From an uncultured Prevotella sp. (GTDB lineage Bacteria > Bacteroidota > Bacteroidia > Bacteroidales > Bacteroidaceae): DNA of 64,000 bases. Under the pieces are notes generated by a model that saw only the letters and a program-made list of their open reading frames with translations, was not told where the DNA came from and searched no databases. The position numbers and the translations under genes were made by a program. The stretch lies in contig CAMWVS010000003.1 in NCBI GenBank assembly GCA_947177775.1, positions 30,039 to 94,038 of the forward strand, read 5' to 3'. Position 1 is the stretch's first letter. Each line of letters begins with the position of its first letter. This document shows positions 8,147-17,667 of this stretch, in pieces.

Positions 8147-10237
8147 ATGATGAAACTTACGAGATTGATGACTCTTGCCTATACGGCAATGTTATGTACG
8201 GCTCAGGCTGTCGGCGTTGAGGCTCAGACTTCCGGCTCGAAGTCAAAGGCAGCGACGGTGGAAACGCAGGTAGAAATGAATGTGCCGGAAATCAGCTGGG
8301 ACTCACGCAGCCTGCTGATTGACGGCCGGAGGGTTGTGCCGGTGATGGGCGAGATACACTATTCGCGCATTCCGGCTGACGAATGGGCCGATGAGGTGAG
8401 AAAGATGAAAGAGGGTGGAGTGACCGTCGTGGCCACGTACGTGTTCTGGAACCATGTGGAGGAGCGCGAAGGCGTGTTCGACTGGAGCGGACAGCGCGAC
8501 CTCAGGCGTTTCATCGAGATTTGCAAGAAGGAGGAACTGCCCGTCGTTCTACGTCTCGGCCCGTTCTGCCACGGTGAGGTGCGCAACGGCGGAATACCCG
8601 ACTGGATGTTCACCAAAGGCTGTAAGATGCGCGAGGAAAACGCTACGTTCATGCACCACGCCGAGCGGCTCTACCGTCAGATATTCACGCAGGTGCAGGG
8701 ACTGCAGTGGAAAGACGGCGGTCCGGTGATGGCCGTGCAGTTTGACAACGAATACCGTGGACGCGGCAGCTATCTGATGGCGCTGAAACGGATTGCCCTT
8801 TCGATAGGCTTCGACCTCCCGTTCTACACCCGCACGGGATGGCCAGAGTTGCGCACGCCCGTGCCCTTCGGCGAGATGCTGCCGCTCTACGGCGACTATG
8901 CCGACGGTTTTTGGGAGCGGTCGACAAAGGAAACGGCCGGGAACTACTATAAGGCGTTCAATTTCAAAGCATTCCGCAGTTCCACGGCCATTGCCACCGA
9001 GCAGCTTGGAGAACAGAAAGAGCGACTGAACAAGGGCGACGAACAGTATCCTTATTTCACCTGCGAGCTGGGAAGCGGAATGATGACGGCCTACCACCGC
9101 CGTCCGTATATCTATCCCGAGGACTCCTATTCGATGGCGCTGGTGAAACTGGGAAGCGGCAGCAATCTGCTGGGCTACTACATGTATCACGGCGGAACCA
9201 ATCCAGAAGGCATGACATATCTCAACGAAAACCAACGCACGCCGGCAACGAACTATAACGATCTTCCCGTGAAGACGTATGACTTCCAGGCACCGTTGGG
9301 CGAGTTCGGACAGCGTTATCCCCATTATTACACGCTGCGCAAGCTCCATCTCTTCTGCCACGACTTCGGCGAGACGCTGGCCCCGATGGACGCAACGTTC
9401 CCCTCGCCGCAGGACATCAGGAAAGGCGACGACGCGCAGCTGCGCTGGTCATACCGCTCACAGGGGGACAGCGGCTTCGTATTCGTCAACAACTACGAGC
9501 GTCTGCAGAATCTTTCGCCCAAACGCGGCGTTCAGTTTGACGTCTGCGGAGTGCGGTTCCCACAGCGTCCGATGACCGTTCCTGCCGGAGCGATGTGCAT
9601 CTTCCCCGTCAACATCTGCGGCATACGCTACGCCACAGCGCAGCTCATAGCCCGACGCGACGGCAAGATATATATGGAGCAGATTCCGGGCGTGCCCACC
9701 GAGATATGTATCGGCAAGAAAGTTCTGAAGAATGTCAAGGCACGTGGTCTGCAAAAGCCGGTCTACGGCAATATCTATCTGCTCGACTCGGAGACGGCCG
9801 CCAGCCTGTTCCTCGACCGAGAGACGGCCGGAGCGCAGCCGCAGAATGCTGTATATAAAAAGATCAAGGAGGCCGGAGCGCCACGCAAGATAACCATCGG
9901 TGTGCAGAAAGTGGCCGAAGAGCCTGTGGACGAGGATTTCCGCGAGGCCGCCGTCTACGCGATTGACGTGCCGGAGGAACGCGAGGGCCGCATGCTCACG
10001 ATTGACTATCGCGGTGATGTGGCCCGCCTCTATGCCGACGGACGGCTCGTGGGCGACAACTTCTACAACGGACGGCCGTTCCAATATGGTCTGTGGCGGC
10101 TGCCGAAGAACTGCCGGAAACTGGAACTGCGCATCCTTCCGCTGCAAAAAGACATGCCGGTCTATTTTCCACGCGAGGCGAAGGTTGATGGCGCGGGCGA
10201 GGAAGTAACAGGCGTAAAAATTGAAAATATATGGTGA
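8147..10237 (+). CDS. GH35 beta-galactosidase
   Basis: Secreted glycoside hydrolase family 35 enzyme, 696 residues, expected to release terminal beta-galactose. It has a signal peptide and then the GH35 barrel: GEIHYSRIP, ATYVFWNHVE, RLGPF, then QFDNEY with the acid/base Glu at about 202 and CELGSG with the nucleophile Glu at about 306, followed by YHGGTN. Beta-sandwich domains follow. The reading frame is open back to 8027, but the ATG at 8147 starts a good signal peptide (MMKLTRLMTLAYTAML), whereas the upstream 40 residues look like translated leader. A GH2 gene begins at or within the stop codon, so the two form one operon. Family confident; natural substrate unknown. Confidence 0.9.
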   Translation: MMKLTRLMTLAYTAMLCTAQAVGVEAQTSGSKSKAATVETQVEMNVPEISWDSRSLLIDGRRVVPVMGEIHYSRIPADEWADEVRKMKEGGVTVVATYVFWNHVEEREGVFDWSGQRDLRRFIEICKKEELPVVLRLGPFCHGEVRNGGIPDWMFTKGCKMREENATFMHHAERLYRQIFTQVQGLQWKDGGPVMAVQFDNEYRGRGSYLMALKRIALSIGFDLPFYTRTGWPELRTPVPFGEMLPLYGDYADGFWERSTKETAGNYYKAFNFKAFRSSTAIATEQLGEQKERLNKGDEQYPYFTCELGSGMMTAYHRRPYIYPEDSYSMALVKLGSGSNLLGYYMYHGGTNPEGMTYLNENQRTPATNYNDLPVKTYDFQAPLGEFGQRYPHYYTLRKLHLFCHDFGETLAPMDATFPSPQDIRKGDDAQLRWSYRSQGDSGFVFVNNYERLQNLSPKRGVQFDVCGVRFPQRPMTVPAGAMCIFPVNICGIRYATAQLIARRDGKIYMEQIPGVPTEICIGKKVLKNVKARGLQKPVYGNIYLLDSETAASLFLDRETAGAQPQNAVYKKIKEAGAPRKITIGVQKVAEEPVDEDFREAAVYAIDVPEEREGRMLTIDYRGDVARLYADGRLVGDNFYNGRPFQYGLWRLPKNCRKLELRILPLQKDMPVYFPREAKVDGAGEEVTGVKIENIW

Positions 10238-10239
10238 TT

Positions 10240-13086
10240 ATGAAGAAGATACTTTCATTGATGACTTCAATGACGCTTGGTCTGGCCGCAAACGGTCAGA
10301 CCATCAGTCTTTCCGGAGAGTGGGATTTCTCCATGGGAGAACGGCCGGAATATGCGGAGAAGATAACGCTGCCCGGCTCGATGCTGACCAACGGCAAGGG
10401 CAACGACGTGTCAGTCAGAACGAAATGGGTGGGCAGCCTCTATGACTCGTCCTACTATTTCAACCCCGCCATGGAGCGCTACCGCGTGGAGGGACAGATG
10501 AAATTTCCGTTTTTTCTCACTCCTAAGAAACATTATGTGGGCACGGCGTGGTATCGCCGCACTGTCACGGTTCCACGCCGTTGGCGCGGGCGCAGCGTCA
10601 TCCTCCATCTGGAACGTCCGCACATCGAGACCGACATCTTCGTTAACGGCCATCCGGCCGGCCGCGACTCGTCGCTGAGTGTGCCCCACGAGTTCGACAT
10701 CACGCCGTTCGTCAGGTTCGGCAGCGACAACGAGATTGCCATCCGCATATACAACGGCATCGAGAATGTCTGCGTCGGACAGGATTCACATAGCGTCACT
10801 GACCAGACGCAGGGCTGCTGGAACGGCATCGCTGGCGACATGCGTCTGACATCGCGCCCAGCGCGGCACATCGACAACGTCCAGGTTTTCCCCGACATCC
10901 ACGCCAAGACAATCAGCGTCCGGCTGGCAATGACGGGCAAAGGAAAGCTCCCACCGGTTGACTTCCTCATTGACGGACGGCGCGTCATGCGCGAGAAGCT
11001 TGTCGGCGACACGGCCGAGGTGACGATACCGCTGGGCGATGATGTCCGTCTGTGGGATGAGTTCAATCCTAATCTATACACACTTCAGACGGTGATGAAC
11101 GGCGATACCGTCAGCACAACGTTCGGCATGCGTGAGATAACGATTGAAGGGCGTCAGTTCTACATGAACGGCCGGCCTATATGGATGCGCGGAACGGTGG
11201 GCAACTGCTGCTTCCCGCTGACTGGCTATCCGCCTACAGACGAGGATTCGTGGCTGAGAATATTTCGCAAATGCAAGGAATACGGGCTGAACATGATGCG
11301 TTTCCATTCCTATTGCCCGCCCGAGGCGGCCTTCGCCGCGGCCGACAAGGTGGGATTCTATCTGCAACCCGAAGGACCGTCATGGCCCAACCACGGCGTG
11401 CGCCTGTCGCGCGGCATGGCCATCGACCGCTATCTGATGGAGGAGACCGAACGGATGGTACGCCAGTATGGCAATCATCCGTCGTTCTGCATGCTGGCTG
11501 CCGGCAACGAACCGGCCGGCGACTGGGTGCGATGGACAAACGCGTTCGTTCGCCGGTGGCAGCAGACGGGCGACCGCCGGCGTGTCTACTGCGGTGCATC
11601 GGTAGGCGGCGGATGGGCCTGGGACAGCGAAAGCGAATATCACGTGAAGGGCGGAGCGCGCGGACTCGACTGGGACCGCCGTGCGCCACAGTCGTCCGAT
11701 GACTATTACGACCAGATTTTGCGCCCGCGAAACTTCAAGCCAAAGAACGCAGATGACGTCAACAACACACCAATTCTGGCTCACGAGCAGGGACAGTGGT
11801 GCGCGTTTCCCGACTTTCGCGAAATAGACCAGTACACCGGAGCCTACCGCGCGGGAAACTTCGAGATATTCCGCGACCTGCTCCGCGACGGCGGCATGGC
11901 CCCGCAGGCCGAAAAATTCCTAATGGCCAGCGGCCGCCTTCAGACTCTTGCATATAAGTATGAGATTGAACGCAACCTGCGCACACGTGATTATTCCGGC
12001 TTCCAGCTCCTCGGGCTCAACGACTACAGCGGTCAGGGAACGGCGCTCGTCGGCGTGCTCAACGTCTTCTGGCGCGAGAAGGGCTATTGCACGGCAGAGG
12101 ACTGGCGCCGCTTCTGCTCTCCGGTTGTGCCGCTGGCGCGTTTCCCGAAGTTCGTCTACACCACGGCCGACACGCTCCGCGTTCCGGTGGAACTGTATAA
12201 TGCCTACAGCGAGGAGCTTCGCGGGGCACGTGTCAGAGTGGATATCAGCAGCGCGTCGACCTCCCCTACTCCAGACTATTCACGACTTCCGGCCGGTCAG
12301 ACAATTCCTGTGGGCAAGAACTTCCCGCTGACTGACGTCACTATGTCGCTCAGCGGAATATCCGCGCCGGCCAAGTTCACAATGACTGTGACCGTGACGT
12401 CGGACAATGGTCCCGCCGCAGAGAACAAATGGGATTTCTGGGTCTATCCCGCTTCCACGGAAATGCCTTCCGCCGCCGGGCTCCACATCACCGACACTCT
12501 TGACGCCGAGGCTCTCAGCGTGTTGAAGTCGGGTGGCAGCGTGCTCATCACCGCCGCCGGTCGTGTGCGCATGGGCAGCGACGTGAAACAGACATATCTG
12601 CCCGTGTTCTGGAACACGAGCTGGTTCAAGATGCGCCCACCCCACACCACCGGGGCTGTAATCGACACGGCTCATCCTCTGTTCCGCAAGTTCCCCACCG
12701 ATGACTGGACCAATCTCAACTGGTGGGAACTGGTGAACAAGGCTCAGGTGATGAACCTTCGCGAGTTCCCCACTGCCTATCAGCCGCCCATCCAACCTAT
12801 CGACACGTGGCATGTCAGCCGCAAGCTCGGCATGCTCATCGAGGCCAATGTGCTCGGCGGCCGCCTCCTGATGACGACAATGGACATCAACAACAATCTC
12901 GAAAGCCGCCCCGTGGCGCGCCAGATGCGCCGCGCCATCATCGAATATATGACCGGCGACAGCTTCCGCCCGTCGCTGACGCTCGACAGTCAGACGATAA
13001 CCAACCTGTTCGAGAAGCAGGCACCCGCCGTGAACATGTTCACAAACGACTCGCCCGACGAGCTGAAGCCAAAGCTGCAGCAGTGA
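10240..13086 (+). CDS. GH2-type glycoside hydrolase
   Basis: Secreted enzyme of about 948 residues with GH2 architecture: signal peptide (MKKILSLMTSMTLGLAANGQ), sugar-binding jelly roll with the TAWYRRTV segment, immunoglobulin-like domain, then a TIM barrel. The acid/base is probably the Glu in AAGNEPAG and the nucleophile the Glu in LAHEQGQW. This is not the usual LacZ-like context, and the long C-terminal region is not one I can place. The ATG at 10231 overlaps the GH35 stop and is possible; 10240 was chosen because it gives a cleaner signal peptide. Coupled to the GH35 gene, it probably acts on the same galactose-containing glycan. Beta-galactosidase, beta-glucuronidase or beta-galacturonidase activity are all possible. 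Confidence 0.85.
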   Translation: MKKILSLMTSMTLGLAANGQTISLSGEWDFSMGERPEYAEKITLPGSMLTNGKGNDVSVRTKWVGSLYDSSYYFNPAMERYRVEGQMKFPFFLTPKKHYVGTAWYRRTVTVPRRWRGRSVILHLERPHIETDIFVNGHPAGRDSSLSVPHEFDITPFVRFGSDNEIAIRIYNGIENVCVGQDSHSVTDQTQGCWNGIAGDMRLTSRPARHIDNVQVFPDIHAKTISVRLAMTGKGKLPPVDFLIDGRRVMREKLVGDTAEVTIPLGDDVRLWDEFNPNLYTLQTVMNGDTVSTTFGMREITIEGRQFYMNGRPIWMRGTVGNCCFPLTGYPPTDEDSWLRIFRKCKEYGLNMMRFHSYCPPEAAFAAADKVGFYLQPEGPSWPNHGVRLSRGMAIDRYLMEETERMVRQYGNHPSFCMLAAGNEPAGDWVRWTNAFVRRWQQTGDRRRVYCGASVGGGWAWDSESEYHVKGGARGLDWDRRAPQSSDDYYDQILRPRNFKPKNADDVNNTPILAHEQGQWCAFPDFREIDQYTGAYRAGNFEIFRDLLRDGGMAPQAEKFLMASGRLQTLAYKYEIERNLRTRDYSGFQLLGLNDYSGQGTALVGVLNVFWREKGYCTAEDWRRFCSPVVPLARFPKFVYTTADTLRVPVELYNAYSEELRGARVRVDISSASTSPTPDYSRLPAGQTIPVGKNFPLTDVTMSLSGISAPAKFTMTVTVTSDNGPAAENKWDFWVYPASTEMPSAAGLHITDTLDAEALSVLKSGGSVLITAAGRVRMGSDVKQTYLPVFWNTSWFKMRPPHTTGAVIDTAHPLFRKFPTDDWTNLNWWELVNKAQVMNLREFPTAYQPPIQPIDTWHVSRKLGMLIEANVLGGRLLMTTMDINNNLESRPVARQMRRAIIEYMTGDSFRPSLTLDSQTITNLFEKQAPAVNMFTNDSPDELKPKLQQ

Positions 13087-13140
13087 GCCGACACGTCAGG
13101 AACGTAATCTTTTGAGTCTGACAAAACTCCTATAAAACAA

Positions 13141-13191
13141 CAAACACGGAGATTCCGAGAGTCTATGCTCTGCAGTGTATCTCCGTGTTTG
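13141..13191. terminator. Bidirectional hairpin between convergent genes
   Basis: A 13-bp perfect stem, 13141-13153 with 13179-13191, separates the GH2 gene (+) from the ORF6N gene (-). On the minus strand it is followed by a T-rich tract, so it suits the ORF6N gene best. Confidence 0.65.
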
Positions 13192-13224
13192 TCGTATTCT
13201 CAATGATTATACTTTCATACCGGC

Positions 13225-14097
13225 TTATCTAAGCCTTGTCAGGATATTATCGGGGTGTTGCTGCATCCGGCTGAAAGCCACTATTTTCTTTCCAAGATCC
13301 TTTATCGAACCGCCGATGAAATAAACCGTATCATCAATGATAAGAAATCTGTCATGTACGTTTGAACAATTTCTGGCCTCTATCTGCGGATATTGTGCGT
13401 TATACCGTTGCAAGTCATTGGTTATCTGCGAATGTCGCGGGTCTGTATAGATAGTGGCCGTCACCCCTTCCTTACGCTTTGTGAGGACTTTCAGAACACG
13501 GTCGTCCACATAGTTGTCAATAAGGATTATTCTTTCGTCTGCCTTTCTGACTAAATCGGAAATGAGGGAATAGGCATCAAATATCTGTCCTTCGAAAAAG
13601 AATCCCTCAATAGGTTCTGACTCTTTATCTTCAAGACGTGTCAGCACCTCATCAATCTTCATGTCCGTATCCGACAGATGTTTCTGTATGAGCAACTGGT
13701 GATGTTCTACGGCTTCAAGCCGCCGGAAAATATGTGCATTGCTCATCAGGAAGCTGCGCATTGATGTGAAGGCTCTCATGATGCGGATGTTGACTTCGAT
13801 TGCTGTATCGGATTTCAATACGCTGCTTAGCATTGCCACACCATTTTCGGTGAAGGCGAAAGGTGTGTAACGGTTTCCACCTCTTTGCCTGTCTTGGTTT
13901 GAGGTCGCAATTTGCGATCTCAAACTCTTGAACTCTTCTTTTGTCAGTTCAAACATGAAATCGACAGGGAAGCAATTTAAATTGCGTTTTACTTGCTCTT
14001 TCAATCGTCTTGTCTCTACGCCATACAGCCGCGCCAAATCGCTGTCAATCATCACTTGTTGACCGCGGATAACATGAATCAGAGACTCTATTGGCAA
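13225..14097 (-). CDS. ORF6N domain protein with PLD-like C-terminal domain (5' end uncertain)
   Basis: Phage-type ORF6N DNA-binding domain at the N-terminus (IRGQQVMIDSDLARLYGVET, then EQVKRN and FMFELT), a helical linker, and a C-terminal part resembling a phospholipase D/TFIIB-like region (IILIDNYVDDRVLKVL; HDRFLIIDD). The start is odd: in this frame only CTG/TTG codons are available after an upstream stop at 14116-14118, whereas an ATG at 14159 with a good promoter 21 bp before it opens a 23-codon frame that ends just inside the gene. One extra A in the AAAA run at 14108-14111 (minus strand) would join both. Probably chromosomal, related to phage antirepressor-like proteins; function unknown. 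Confidence 0.8.
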   Translation of the reverse strand: MPIESLIHVIRGQQVMIDSDLARLYGVETRRLKEQVKRNLNCFPVDFMFELTKEEFKSLRSQIATSNQDRQRGGNRYTPFAFTENGVAMLSSVLKSDTAIEVNIRIMRAFTSMRSFLMSNAHIFRRLEAVEHHQLLIQKHLSDTDMKIDEVLTRLEDKESEPIEGFFFEGQIFDAYSLISDLVRKADERIILIDNYVDDRVLKVLTKRKEGVTATIYTDPRHSQITNDLQRYNAQYPQIEARNCSNVHDRFLIIDDTVYFIGGSIKDLGKKIVAFSRMQQHPDNILTRLR

Positions 14098-14179
14098 CAG
14101 TGCTGTATTTTGCCATTATCGGGTGATTCGAGCATATCGTTATCTTCTTTTTCTTTCATTAGGTCTGTCTTTTTGATTG

Positions 14180-14187
14180 CAAAGTTA
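14180..14187 (-). promoter_or_regulatory. Bacteroidetes -7 box for the ORF6N gene
   Basis: The minus strand reads TAACTTTG, 20 bp before the ATG at 14159. Its position supports translation starting at 14159 rather than at the TTG at 14097. It abuts the T tract of the preceding terminator. Confidence 0.6.
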
Positions 14188-14190
14188 TGA

Positions 14191-14248
14191 AAAAGAATCG
14201 GCAAGTCAACTATTTAACACTGTAAATCGTTGACTTGCCGATTCTTTT
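14191..14248 (-). terminator. Terminator of the large GH2 gene
   Basis: A 20-bp perfect stem (14191-14210 with 14229-14248) is followed on the minus strand by TTTTCATA. It lies about 60 bp downstream of the GH2 stop at 14307. Confidence 0.85.
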
Positions 14249-14306
14249 GTTATGCTTTTCTTCTCCCTCTATAGACCTCCTTGCAAAAAAGAGGGTGGGA
14301 TTTCTT

Positions 14307-17300
14307 CTACTTCATGATATCCTCAGCCTTCATCAGATATGTGTCATATTGGGTCTCGAACGGATGGAAGGGGACGGGGATGGCGGAAGCCGGGATGAAG
14401 AGACGGCGGATGATGTCAGGCAGGCGGGAGGCGTCGGTGCGGTAGATGTGGAATGAGCCGCTGACAGAACCGATGTTCTTGGCTGTAACGGGAAAGGCCG
14501 TGCGTGAGAATTTCGGGCCTTGGCCAGATACGGCGGCATTGACACTGACAACGATTCCACGGTCAGTCTGCTCAAACGAAATGTTGCCGTTGTCGCAGAA
14601 GAGCAGCAGACCGTTGCCGTCCTTGTCCGTCAGCAGAGCCGCGTCGACGCCGCGTCTGTTGCCCTCGAAGTAGAGATCGTCCTGCTGCATGGCCCAGATG
14701 CCGTAACGGCCGGCACGATAGCGGCCAGGATATGTCGGCATGGGACCGTTGCCAATCCAGCAGACACGGTCGATGGAGCTGTCAAGCAGCATGGCGACGC
14801 CGAATTCGGAAAGGAATGTATCGGTCGTATCAGGAGTGAGGGTGAAGTCAATGCGTGTGGCGTTGGCTTCCTTCGATGTCCTGATGTCCGCCTTGATGGT
14901 TATACTGTCACTGCGGGCAATCATGTTACAGATGTCGGATGTCTTGTCTTTATTGCGGCCGGAGTTACCGCCGACGCCATCTGTATTTCTACTGTTACGG
15001 GCAGACTTGACACCGGAGCCAATCTTTTTGCCGTTGTGGCCGGAATTGTCAACTGTCAGGGGCAGCAGATATTTTTCCAGCCTGCTTCCGTCCACTTTCA
15101 GCCGTTCGGCCATTGTCGCCTTGCGTCCGGCGCGTAAGAGCAGACCGTTCTGGAACAACGTTGTAGGGTCGTCCGTGGAGGTGGTCAGGCCGGCGAGGAA
15201 ACGCGGTGTCAGACTGCGGGGGCGCAGACGGACGGTATGACGGTTGATGATGTGGCCGTGGCTGTCGGCAATCTCAAAGGCCAAAAGAGCCATTTGGCAG
15301 TCGGCGACGGTTCTCATGGGGAGACGTAGGGTGTGGGCGGCTGTCGAACGCGGGGCGCAGTCGGGTGAGAAAGCACCCCGGGCGATGGTGTCGCGGTCGG
15401 CCGTGAGTGTCCAGCGGAATGTCGTGTTGTCCTTCAGATTGATGAAATCATAGCGGTTTCTGACGGTCAGCGCGATGTCGATGTCCTTGCCCGCAGCTAT
15501 TTCGACGACGGAATCGGTAATGGCGGCCTGAGCATAGTTGTGCTGCAGTTCATAGTAGTTGGGCAGAGGGGTGCGGTCGGCATAAAGCAGACCGTCCGTC
15601 CCTTTGTTGCCGCACATCTCGAAACCGCCCTCCGAAGAAGTGAAAACGCGTTCCTCATAGCCATAGCGGCTTGTGAGCGGGGCCTTGAAAGGCATGCCCT
15701 GGTCAACCCATTCCCAGACGCTGCCTCCGGCAATGCTGGGCGTGCGCTCAATGATTTCCCACTGGCGGTCGTGGTCCTCAAAGGATATTCCGAGTGTGTG
15801 GCAGTATTCGGTGAATATGACGGGACGGTCGGCGCGCTGATAGAAACTGCCAATCTGTGAGGTCGTGGGATAATGGGGAGCGTAGATATCTGCCACAGCA
15901 GGAAAATCGTAGTTGAAGCGGCGGAAGTAGGAACCTACCTGCGGATAGCATACGGGGCGGGAGGCGTCGAGGCTGTCCTTCACGTACTGGCCGAGCTGCT
16001 TGCATATTTCCGTCAGCGGATTTTCGTTTCCGAGACTCCAGATGAGCACGGAGGCGTGGTTGCGGTCGCGGCGGATGGTAGCCTGGGCGCGCTGCCGGAG
16101 CATGGGATAGAACGCCTGTTTGCTCAGATTCTTGTCGCCGTAGCCGAACGGCACTTCGTCGATTATGTAGAAACCAAGCGAGTCAGCCAGCTCGTAGAAC
16201 CGAGGCTCGCGCGGATAGTGGGACGTCCGGATGTAGTTGACCGACGCTTCCTTCATCAGCCGCATGTCAAGGAGGGTGAGCGAGTCGCTGATGACCTTGC
16301 CTGTGACGGGACTTGTGGAGTGGCAGGTGACACCGCGGAACTTCACCGGCCGACCGTTCAGCTTGATGACGTTGCCTTCAATGGTGAGCTTCCGGATGCC
16401 GAACTTGTTTTCAAAAGTCTGGAGAAGCTGTTTCTTGTTCCAAAGACTATACTTTATTATATATAGGTCGGGGGTCTCGGCCGTCCACAGGAGCGGGTCG
16501 CCGATTGTCACCCGCTGTGTCGCACGGCCGCCGGTCAGCGCTGTCTCGAACGAACGGACGATGACGCCGGAGGGTGAAATTATGTCCGCCTTGACCATTA
16601 CGCCCTTCCCCGCATTGGCTGCCGCGAAGTCAAAACGCATTATGGCTTCGGCCTCGGAGATGCTCTCGGTCTCTAAGTGAAAGTCGGAAAGATGGGTCTG
16701 GGGGACGCTGAAGAGGGTTACGTCACGGATGATTCCGCTCGGCGACCAGTCATCATTGTAGTCGAAGTCGCTGCCGGGAAAACTGGTTATGACGCGCATG
16801 GCCAGTTCCTGACGTCCTCCCTTGACGAGATATGGCGTTATGTCGAACAGGGCTGTGTTGTATCCCGAACGCCACTGGCCGGCATGACGGCCGTTTATCC
16901 ATAAGTCATAGCCATAGAGCACACCGTCAAAGCGAATCACTGTGCGCCGGCCGCGCCATTCATCCGGTACGCAGAATGACGTTCGATAGTAGCCGGTCAT
17001 CTCTTCTGCCTTGCCGTACGACGGTTTGCAGAAACCGTTGACGTCCCAACATCCGGGCACGGGAATGATTCTCCAGCCGTCGTCTTCGGGCGGGACATTG
17101 TCACTATTGTCCGTTCCTTCTGTGACTTTCAGGCTCCAACGGCCGTTCAGACTGATTGTCTGCGTCGGGTCGGTGACGGGCCAGATGCCGCTGAAGGCGT
17201 CTCTGACGCTACTCTCCTGTGCCTGCAAAAAGAGCGGTGAGGCCATGATGAGAATGGCAGCGATTATTATTCGCTGGCTTCTTGCCTGACTTAGCGATGT

Positions 17301-17336
17301 TTCTGCTTGTCTTAGCAGTTTCATTGTCTGTCTCAT
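14307..17336 (-). CDS. LacZ-type GH2 beta-galactosidase
   Basis: Large secreted GH2 enzyme, 1009 residues, with the full LacZ domain order: sugar-binding jelly roll (GCWDVNGF, GYYRTSF, LWINGRHAGQ), Ig-like domain, barrel, Ig-like domain and C-terminal beta-sandwich. Catalytic residues are visible as WSLGNEN (acid/base Glu) and IFTEYCH (nucleophile Glu). The N-terminus has a basic stretch then a hydrophobic segment ending LFLQAQE, a signal peptide; ATG at 17324 is an alternative start. An Asn/Gly/Ser/Lys-rich low-complexity loop of about 40 residues interrupts the C-terminal part. It is monocistronic, with promoter box at 17408-17415 and terminator at 14191-14248. Beta-galactosidase is the likely activity. 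Confidence 0.9.
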   Translation of the reverse strand: MRQTMKLLRQAETSLSQARSQRIIIAAILIMASPLFLQAQESSVRDAFSGIWPVTDPTQTISLNGRWSLKVTEGTDNSDNVPPEDDGWRIIPVPGCWDVNGFCKPSYGKAEEMTGYYRTSFCVPDEWRGRRTVIRFDGVLYGYDLWINGRHAGQWRSGYNTALFDITPYLVKGGRQELAMRVITSFPGSDFDYNDDWSPSGIIRDVTLFSVPQTHLSDFHLETESISEAEAIMRFDFAAANAGKGVMVKADIISPSGVIVRSFETALTGGRATQRVTIGDPLLWTAETPDLYIIKYSLWNKKQLLQTFENKFGIRKLTIEGNVIKLNGRPVKFRGVTCHSTSPVTGKVISDSLTLLDMRLMKEASVNYIRTSHYPREPRFYELADSLGFYIIDEVPFGYGDKNLSKQAFYPMLRQRAQATIRRDRNHASVLIWSLGNENPLTEICKQLGQYVKDSLDASRPVCYPQVGSYFRRFNYDFPAVADIYAPHYPTTSQIGSFYQRADRPVIFTEYCHTLGISFEDHDRQWEIIERTPSIAGGSVWEWVDQGMPFKAPLTSRYGYEERVFTSSEGGFEMCGNKGTDGLLYADRTPLPNYYELQHNYAQAAITDSVVEIAAGKDIDIALTVRNRYDFINLKDNTTFRWTLTADRDTIARGAFSPDCAPRSTAAHTLRLPMRTVADCQMALLAFEIADSHGHIINRHTVRLRPRSLTPRFLAGLTTSTDDPTTLFQNGLLLRAGRKATMAERLKVDGSRLEKYLLPLTVDNSGHNGKKIGSGVKSARNSRNTDGVGGNSGRNKDKTSDICNMIARSDSITIKADIRTSKEANATRIDFTLTPDTTDTFLSEFGVAMLLDSSIDRVCWIGNGPMPTYPGRYRAGRYGIWAMQQDDLYFEGNRRGVDAALLTDKDGNGLLLFCDNGNISFEQTDRGIVVSVNAAVSGQGPKFSRTAFPVTAKNIGSVSGSFHIYRTDASRLPDIIRRLFIPASAIPVPFHPFETQYDTYLMKAEDIMK

Positions 17337-17407
17337 TGATATAATTGTTTGTTTCTTTAATGCCGGAATATCTTATCCATTGTTTTTCGCAATAATCTAT
17401 TTAGCGG

Positions 17408-17415
17408 CAAATTTA
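17408..17415 (-). promoter_or_regulatory. Bacteroidetes -7 box for the large GH2 gene
   Basis: The minus strand reads TAAATTTG, 72 bp before the start codon. About 30 bp further upstream lies a 7-bp stem (17447-17453 with 17466-17472) followed by seven T residues on the plus strand. Confidence 0.5.
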
Positions 17416-17511
17416 TATGTTTTATGGCTATAACAACGGGGAAAATGGTACGAAAATCATGATCATCGTACCTTTTTTTAAGACAGAGGTCGGATTTATG
17501 GGACTTTTTAT

Positions 17512-17553
17512 GTCAGATGTCATACCTCTTCACTCATCACTCTGACATCTGAC
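17512..17553. repeat. Inverted repeat, 11 bp
   Basis: GTCAGATGTCA at 17512-17522 pairs with its exact reverse complement at 17543-17553. It lies between the ompA terminator and the GH2 promoter. A role as operator or second terminator is possible; nothing else supports either. Confidence 0.45.
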
Positions 17554-17589
17554 GTTAAAAGTCTCTGCGCCCTTAAAAGCCTCTCCTTG

Positions 17590-17632
17590 CTAAAAAGAAA
17601 GCCGGTGCAGAACGTTTGTCCTGCACCGGCCT
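17590..17632 (-). terminator. Terminator of the ompA-like gene
   Basis: GCCGGTGCAG (17601-17610) pairs with CTGCACCGGC (17621-17630); on the minus strand the hairpin is followed by TTTCTTTTTAG. It is 36 bp after the stop at 17668. Confidence 0.85.
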
Positions 17633-17667
17633 GTAGTTTTTCTGTATTCTGAAACCAGTCGCTTTGA

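Noticed and set aside
13225..14159. Prophage region around the ORF6N gene
   Set aside because: Only the single phage-type domain gene is present; no integrase, capsid, terminase or attachment site is visible.
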